Below, one piece after another: positions 58,266-64,000 of a stretch of DNA of 64,000 bases (position 1 is its first letter; the number at the start of each line of letters is the position of its first letter). The stretch comes from Prunus persica (taxonomy: Eukaryota; Streptophyta; Magnoliopsida; Rosales; Rosaceae): NCBI RefSeq assembly GCF_000346465.2, contig NC_034009.1:19301606-19365605 (forward strand), in the 5' to 3' direction. Both the position numbers and the translations under genes were made by a program. The notes under the pieces are model-generated. The model worked only from the letters and a program-made list of their open reading frames with translations. It searched no databases and was not told where the DNA came from.

Positions 58266-60333
58266 ACCACATTGTTGTAGAACAATCATAATAAAACCAA
58301 ATAACATAATAAAAACAATGCGAAATATATTCTAATTAAAGAATCAAATCGAATTAATACAACAATAGTATGAAATACAAAATACTGACTTTGATAGATG
58401 ATAGAGTCCTGCAGAGTTGCAGTGTCCTTTAGATAGTATTTCTTTGTTGACAAGCCTTCTGTAAACGGATCTACAAGATTTTATTTTGACCTTATATAGT
58501 CAATGGAAGTCATTCCATTTTAGAGAAACTGCTTGATTGTATTATGCCTTCGTCTAATATGTCTAGACTTTCCATTGTATACATTATTTTTGAGCCAAAT
58601 ATGAATATCCTTCAAAAAATTTCTTACCCACTGAGCTTCTTCGCCAGCCTTATCTAAAGCTACAAATTCTAATTCCATTGTAGAATTTGTAGATTTCCAA
58701 GATATGGATGCTCCTCCTAGTATAAAAACATATCCACTAGTAGAATTTGTTTCTAAATCATTAGAAATCCAATTGCATCACTGTATCCCTCTAGTACTGG
58801 AGGATATTTGGTATAATGTAATCCATACTCCTAAGTGTAATTCAAATATCTTAAAACTATGATAAATGCTTCCTAATGATCATGTCCTGGATTACATGTA
58901 TACCTACTAAGCCTACTCAATGATTTGTACAATTCATAATGTATGTAAGACTTCCAATGATTTGTGAATATTTATTTTGTGAAGCAGCTTCATGATCATT
59001 CTTCTTTAATTTACAACTTGTATCAAAAGATGTTACAACATGATTACTTCCAAAATGACCAAACTTTCTAAGAATAATTTCTACATAATGGGACTGTGTT
59101 AATATATAACCACTTAATTTCTTTTAACTATAATGCCAAGAATCACATCAGCAAGACCTAAGTCTTTCATGTCAAAACTAGAGTTTAAAATTTTCTTGGT
59201 AGAGTTAATGATGTCCTTGTTTGTCCCAATTATGAGCATGTCATCTACATATAGACAAACTATGAGACATGCATTCTAATGTGTCTTAATATAGACACAT
59301 TTATCACATTCATTTATTTTAAATCCATGTGTCATCATAGTATGGTCAAATTTTTCATGCCATTGCTTTGGAGCTTGTTTTAGTCCATAGAAAGACTTTG
59401 CAAACTTTTTTTCTTGACCTTTTACTACAAACCCCTCGAGTTGTTCCATATATAGTTTCTCATCCAACTCTTCATTTAAGAAAGCCGATTTTTACATCTA
59501 TTTGATGTATTTCCATGTCATAAATTGACGCTATAGCAATCAACATCCTTATTGATGTTATTCTTGTCACGAGTGAAATATCAAAGAAATCCAAACCTTT
59601 CTTTTGACGGTATCATCCTTTGGCTACCAATCGAGCCTTATACTTATCAATTGTACCATTTGGTTTTAATTTCTTCTTAAAGATCCATTTGTACCCAATT
59701 AGTTTATTACCGGGTGGTAAATCAACCAATTCTTATGTATGATTTTGCAAAATGGATTCAACTTCATTATTGATTGCTTCTTTCCAAAATGTAGCTTCAG
59801 GACTTGATATTGCCTCTTTATATGTTTGAGGCTTAGCTTCAGCTATCATGGTTAAGAAATCAGGTCCAAAATTGTTTGGTATTCTTGTCCTTTACTTTCT
59901 CTAGTTCTTGATCTTGTTCATTTTCTTGAACACTAGATGAAGTAGGATTAATATCGTCTATTCTAGAATTCTCATTTATTATAGAATTATCAATAGTCCT
60001 CTTTCTATTGACATTGGACCTTCCTTGTTTATAAGGAAACATGTCCTCAAAGAATATTGCATCCACTGATTCTAATATTATATTCACATGTATATCAAAA
60101 ACTTTAGAATGAAAGATTAAAAATTTATAAGCAACACTATTGGATGCAAATCCAATGTAGACACAATATATAGTTTTGGGACCAAGTTTGGTTCTCTTTG
60201 GCAAAGGAACCTGAACTTTTGCTAGGCAACCCCACACTTTGAGTATAAATAAGTTGGTAACCTTCATTTCCATACTTTATATGGTGACTTATTACTCATT
60301 TTATGTGGGATTCGATTCAAGATAGTATTTGTA
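58266..60333 (-). pseudogene. Ty1/Copia pol fragment (integrase tail, RT, RNase H)
   Basis: On the minus strand: NRIPHKMSNKSPYKVW, LKVWGCLAKVQVPLPKRTKL and GFASNSVAYKFLI (integrase C-terminal region, 60310-60000); a Ser/Asn/Asp linker; LEGFVVKGQEKKFAKSFYGL and KQAPKQWHEKFD (RT, 59467-59276); intact YVDDMLIIGTNKD (about 59240); FDMKDLGLADVILGI; and RNase H tail LVDPFTEGLSTKKY near 58450. Several stops and frame changes are present. Its 5' part is displaced beyond the CACTA insertion, and the 3' LTR end near 58266 is unclear. Confidence 0.82.
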
Positions 60334-60523
60334 CACTACTACAAAAAAGCAAAAAGACGACGGTAAATCACCGTCGTGTATTCGATTTTTCAATGGTCGT
60401 GGAATCCACCGTCATCTTTTTCCTCATATACCACGACGCTAAATCACCGTCGTTGTTAAAATATACAACGTCATCAACAAATACAAAATGACGTCTTTGT
60501 ACTGCAAAAAGATCTAAAAAAGC

Positions 60524-61480
60524 AGTCGAGGATGAGAATAGACGACCAACTCTCTAAAAAAACCGTCGTTAAAAAGGAAAAATATGACACATATTAAGAG
60601 AACAAGGCCGCAAGATAGACATACAACGACGAAAATAAAAAAACGACGCCGTTAAATATCATTTTCACGACAATAAAAAATTTGACGTCTTTAAATACAT
60701 TAGAAGACGACGTTATTGATACCTACTACGTCGCATATATAAAAACAGCCGTCGTAAAATTAATTTTCCACTTCGATTTTTCGATAAAAGATGACGTGGA
60801 AATAGTTGTCAGTGTCATTATTTACGACGTATGTATTTATTGAGTAGACGTTGAAAAACGAAACAACGTCGGTTACAAATATATGAGAGTCGTATTACAA
60901 AATTTATACGTCATATTTTCAGAAACAAACAACGACGATAAATATTAGACGTTGTTAAATAAAACAACTTCGGAAAACAATAAAAACAGACGTGTTTAGT
61001 CTGCTAAAGTTCTAGAAAATAGTCGAGGATGAGAATAGACGACCAACTCAAACAAATCACCGTCTTTAAAAAGGAAAAATATGACACATGTTAAAAGAAC
61101 AAGGCCGCAAGATATACATACAACGACGACAACTAAAATACTACGCCGTTAAATATAATTTACACGACAAGAAAAAATATGACGTCTTTAAATACATGAG
61201 AAGACGACGTTATTGAAATATACTACGTCTCTTATTTACAAACAACCGTCGTGAAATAAATTTTCCACTTCGATTTTTCTAAAAAAGATGACGTGGAAAT
61301 AGTTGTCAGTGTCATTATTTACGACGTATGTATTTATACAGTTGACGTTGAAATGCGAAACAACGTCGGTGGCATTTATATAGTCGACGTTGTATTTATA
61401 TCTATCATCATTACTCACGACGCACTTAATAATATAGACGACGTTGAACTTCTAAACAACGTCGGTTCCAAATAAATGAG
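60524..61480. repeat. CACTA subterminal tandem duplication, 497-bp period
   Basis: The segment starting AGTCGAGGATGAGAATAGAC at 60524 recurs at 61021. A second marker, GATGACGTGGAAATAGTTG, occurs at 60790 and 61287, the same 497-bp offset. The copies differ by scattered substitutions. Each is rich in ACGACG/CGTCGT words, the probable transposase binding sites. Confidence 0.85.
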
Positions 61481-61945
61481 AGCCGTATTACAGAACATAT
61501 AGACGGCGTTGATTATGATGAGAGCCGTATTACAAATAACGTCGTTTAATTGTTATTAGACGGCGGTTATAATGAATTTCCGTCGGAATTCATTTCGTTC
61601 CTCTTCGTTTATAAAAGAACTTGCGACGTGGAAAATGTATGATGACGTCGTATTTTTTAACGTTCAGATTATATATCTCGTTTTTTAGACGTCGGTATTA
61701 TGGGATTGGAGTCGTGTTATTTTGAATTACATGGCGGTTCTTAATCCTTCCCCGACGTGATATCCTGAATAATTGCTTCACAATTGCGTCGTGGTTCTTC
61801 ATTGTTACGTTGCTTTAAGACGTCGGTAAATATGCTGAATAACTGGTTCACAATAACGTCGTGTTTTATTTGAACGTAGAAAGTGAAGAAATCACATTAC
61901 AATATATTACAAAATTAATGTCATACACTGCCAATTACATAAGCA

Positions 61946-64000
61946 TCATTCAATCCATATATCTTCACACCCATCTCGAATATTTTGACCGCCTAACTCA
62001 CCCACCAGTTCATCAAATGTGTCAACATTTGGCATCCCTCTAGTAAATGGCTCACACTCAATTATCACATCACCTAAGACTTCATCACCAATAACATCAT
62101 TATATTCTCTATTAGGCATTGATAACACTACCGACCAACCACGATGCATCGGGTCGTCAACAAAAAATATTTGTTTGACTTGAGAAGCCAAAACAAATTG
62201 GTCATTCCTATGTCCAATTTTACTCAAATCTACAAGGGTAAATCCAAGTTCGTCGACTACAAGACCAGAACTATCTATCCAATCACACCTAAAGACTGGG
62301 ATTGTAAACTTTTGGTAGTCAAGGTCCCAAATTTCTTGAATGACACCATAGAAACCCATATTTGAGAGAATTGGGTTTTTATCCTTGGCACTTGCAACTT
62401 GCATGGTATGTGCAAGTAAATAAACTCCACTATTTTGAGTTGTCCGCACATCATCTTGTGCCTTGATATTGAATTTAATACCTTTAATAAGATAGCTCCT
62501 ATATAATAGCACTGACATGTTTGGACCAGCTGCTAGCCACCTTAAATTTTCTGATACGCCATGATTGTCTTCCTCAAGTTCACTTTGAACCTGCAAATTA
62601 ATCATATCTTAATTCAATCTAACATATAAATAAGAAGAAAATTAAAAGAGAAATATGTTATTCAACAATATATACCTTGAAGCGTAGCCATTGAATGAAA
62701 GTGCTATTGTGCTTATCCTGCAGCCACTTTGTTCTCTTTCTAAATTTTGGATAAGCAGTCTTGATGTGAATCATATGTTGCCTACATGACACGAAAAATT
62801 CAAGCATTACGGTCCTAAATATAGAAGATAAACATAAGAAATAATTTAAAATGGAAACTTAAAGAATAAAGCTCATACGTACTCGATATAAGGTAGGACT
62901 TCCTCCGTATTCTCCAAGACATATAGATGTGCTTGATTCAACAGGTCCTGATCAACTACGCTCACTGTGCAACCTGATAATGGCTTTGAAAGTCCCATCT
63001 TTTGGCTTGAAGGCACTCCAACTGTACTAACATCAGATAAATGCTGAGTACAACACTCTACCGCTTCTTCAGCTATATACCGCTCAGCAATGCAACCTTC
63101 GGGACGAGTACGATTCTGAACATACCCCTTCAGCACTTTCATATATCTTTCAAACGGATACATCCACCTAAAATATACTGGCCCACATAGACGAACTTCT
63201 CTGACAAGATGTACTACTAGATGAACCATGATATCAAAGAATGAAGGGGGAAAGTACTTCTCAAGCAAACACAGAGTAACTACTACATCTTCTTCCAACT
63301 TATCTAGCTTGGAAACATCAACAGTCTTTGCACATATAGCATTGAAGAAGAAGCACAAACGAGTTATTGCATACCTTGCAGGCTTCTCCAAAACAGAACG
63401 AATTGCCACAGGGAGCAATTGTTGCATTAAGGTATGACAATCATGTGATTTAAGGCCAAGAAGTCTTGAATCTTGTAAAGATACAAGATTTTTAATATTT
63501 GAAGAATAACCTTCAGGGACCTTCATACCATAGAAAGAATTGCAAACCTCTCTCTTCTCTGCTCTTGACAAATTCCAAGGCCCAGGAGGCAAACGAGTAC
63601 GTCTTTCTCCATACTCGGGTTGCAAATCAGTTTTGACCCCCATGTTCAATAAATCTAATCGAGCAGCAATCCCATCTTTATTTTTTCCAGGGATCTCCAG
63701 CAATGTACCAATGATACTATCGCAAACATTCTTCTCAATGTGCATAACATCTAGGGCATGCCTCACAGGAAGGTATTTCCAATACTCGAGATCAAAGAAT
63801 ATTGATTTCTTCTTCCAACAAACTCTGTCACCATTTTCAACCATATGCAGCACTTCTTCTCCGGTTAATGGCTCGGGAGGTATGCCATATTCAGGTTTCC
63901 CATTAAAAGCTGCACGTTGCCTCCTATATGGATGATTGATTGGTAACCATTTTCTATGCCCAATGTAACAAATTTTGTGGCCATTTTTCAACCTGTGACT
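61946..64000 (-). CDS. CACTA transposase (TNP2-like), C-terminal part, 5' end outside window
   Basis: Three exons on the minus strand: 64000-62883, 62781-62676 and 62590-61946, with GT/AG borders and matching phases. The donor at 62882 is GTACGT, and the joined frame gives YIEQHMIHIKTAYPKFRKRT. The first exon opens with YIGHRKWLPINHPYRR and contains FFDLEYWKYLPVRHALDVMH (Transposase_21 type). It then has DUF4218-like LPVAIRSVLEKPARYAITRL and FRWMYPFERYMKVLKGYVQN. The last exon holds a DUF4216-like segment (FRCDWIDSSGLVVDELGFT; FVLASQVKQIFFVDD) and ends DGCEDIWIE. No stop or frameshift is seen in the visible part, so this element may be young. The protein cuts and rejoins CACTA ends in the nucleus. 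Confidence 0.9.

Larger units (their letters stand above)
60334..64000 (-). mobile_element. CACTA (En/Spm) transposon, 3' end and transposase, runs off the window
   Basis: The left terminus is CACTACTACAAAAAAG at 60334, the CACTA signature. The preceding GTA is a candidate 3-bp target copy. A subterminal region of about 1.5 kb (60350-61870) is packed with CGTCG/GACG words. The transposase is read right to left toward this terminus. The element interrupts Copia integrase codons. The other end lies beyond 64000. Confidence 0.9.

Overview
This is nuclear DNA of a flowering plant, most likely a woody eudicot. The evidence is one intron-rich plant gene, plant-specific transposon lineages (chromovirus and Tat-type Gypsy, Copia, hAT, CACTA, an L1-type LINE tail, a tRNA-derived SINE) and an old endogenous pararetrovirus of florendovirus type. 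A Rosaceae host would fit, but that is a guess from general resemblance. No rRNA, tRNA, CRISPR array or bacterial-style operon is seen.

Layout. 1-1140: 3' end of a Copia element with its 240-bp LTR. 1558-5487: a very long solo LTR (family A, copy A1) with a GC-rich solo LTR nested inside. 5682-6079: a solo LTR. 6179-7061: a non-autonomous hAT element. 8551-15966 (minus): the only intact host gene, 11 exons coding 397 residues of an ASCH-domain protein; its 3-kb fourth intron carries an LTR-like insertion, a long fold-back element and a LINE tail. 16194-21459 (minus): a chromovirus with a C-terminal chromodomain, lying about 230 bp upstream of the host gene start. 21460-39400 (minus): one near-complete pararetrovirus genome of about 7.1 kb, opened out to 18 kb by four insertions: family-A LTR A2 (which itself holds A3), a 4.8-kb hAT, a SINE and a Copia solo LTR. 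40871-49677 (plus): an 8.8-kb Tat-type Gypsy with both LTRs, 3' tandem repeats and an antisense ORF. 49683-55704: degenerate Gypsy sequence, an unrecognised direct repeat and solo LTR A4. 55705-58265: a transposase-bearing hAT broken by A5. 58266-60333: a Copia fragment. 60334-64000: one end and the transposase of a CACTA element, running off the window.

Apart from the ASCH-domain gene, all recognised coding sequence belongs to mobile or viral elements, mostly with stops and frameshifts. The CACTA transposase is the exception: its visible part is open. The nesting gives a relative time order: pararetrovirus first, then A2, hAT, SINE and Copia LTR, with A3 after A2. Target-site duplications read directly from the sequence fix most element borders to the base.

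I did not find a convincing new enzymatic system. The most unusual items are the family of 2.7-2.9 kb LTRs found only as solo copies (five in 64 kb), the palindromic purine/pyrimidine element inside a host intron, the pararetrovirus nest, and the antisense ORF of the Tat element.
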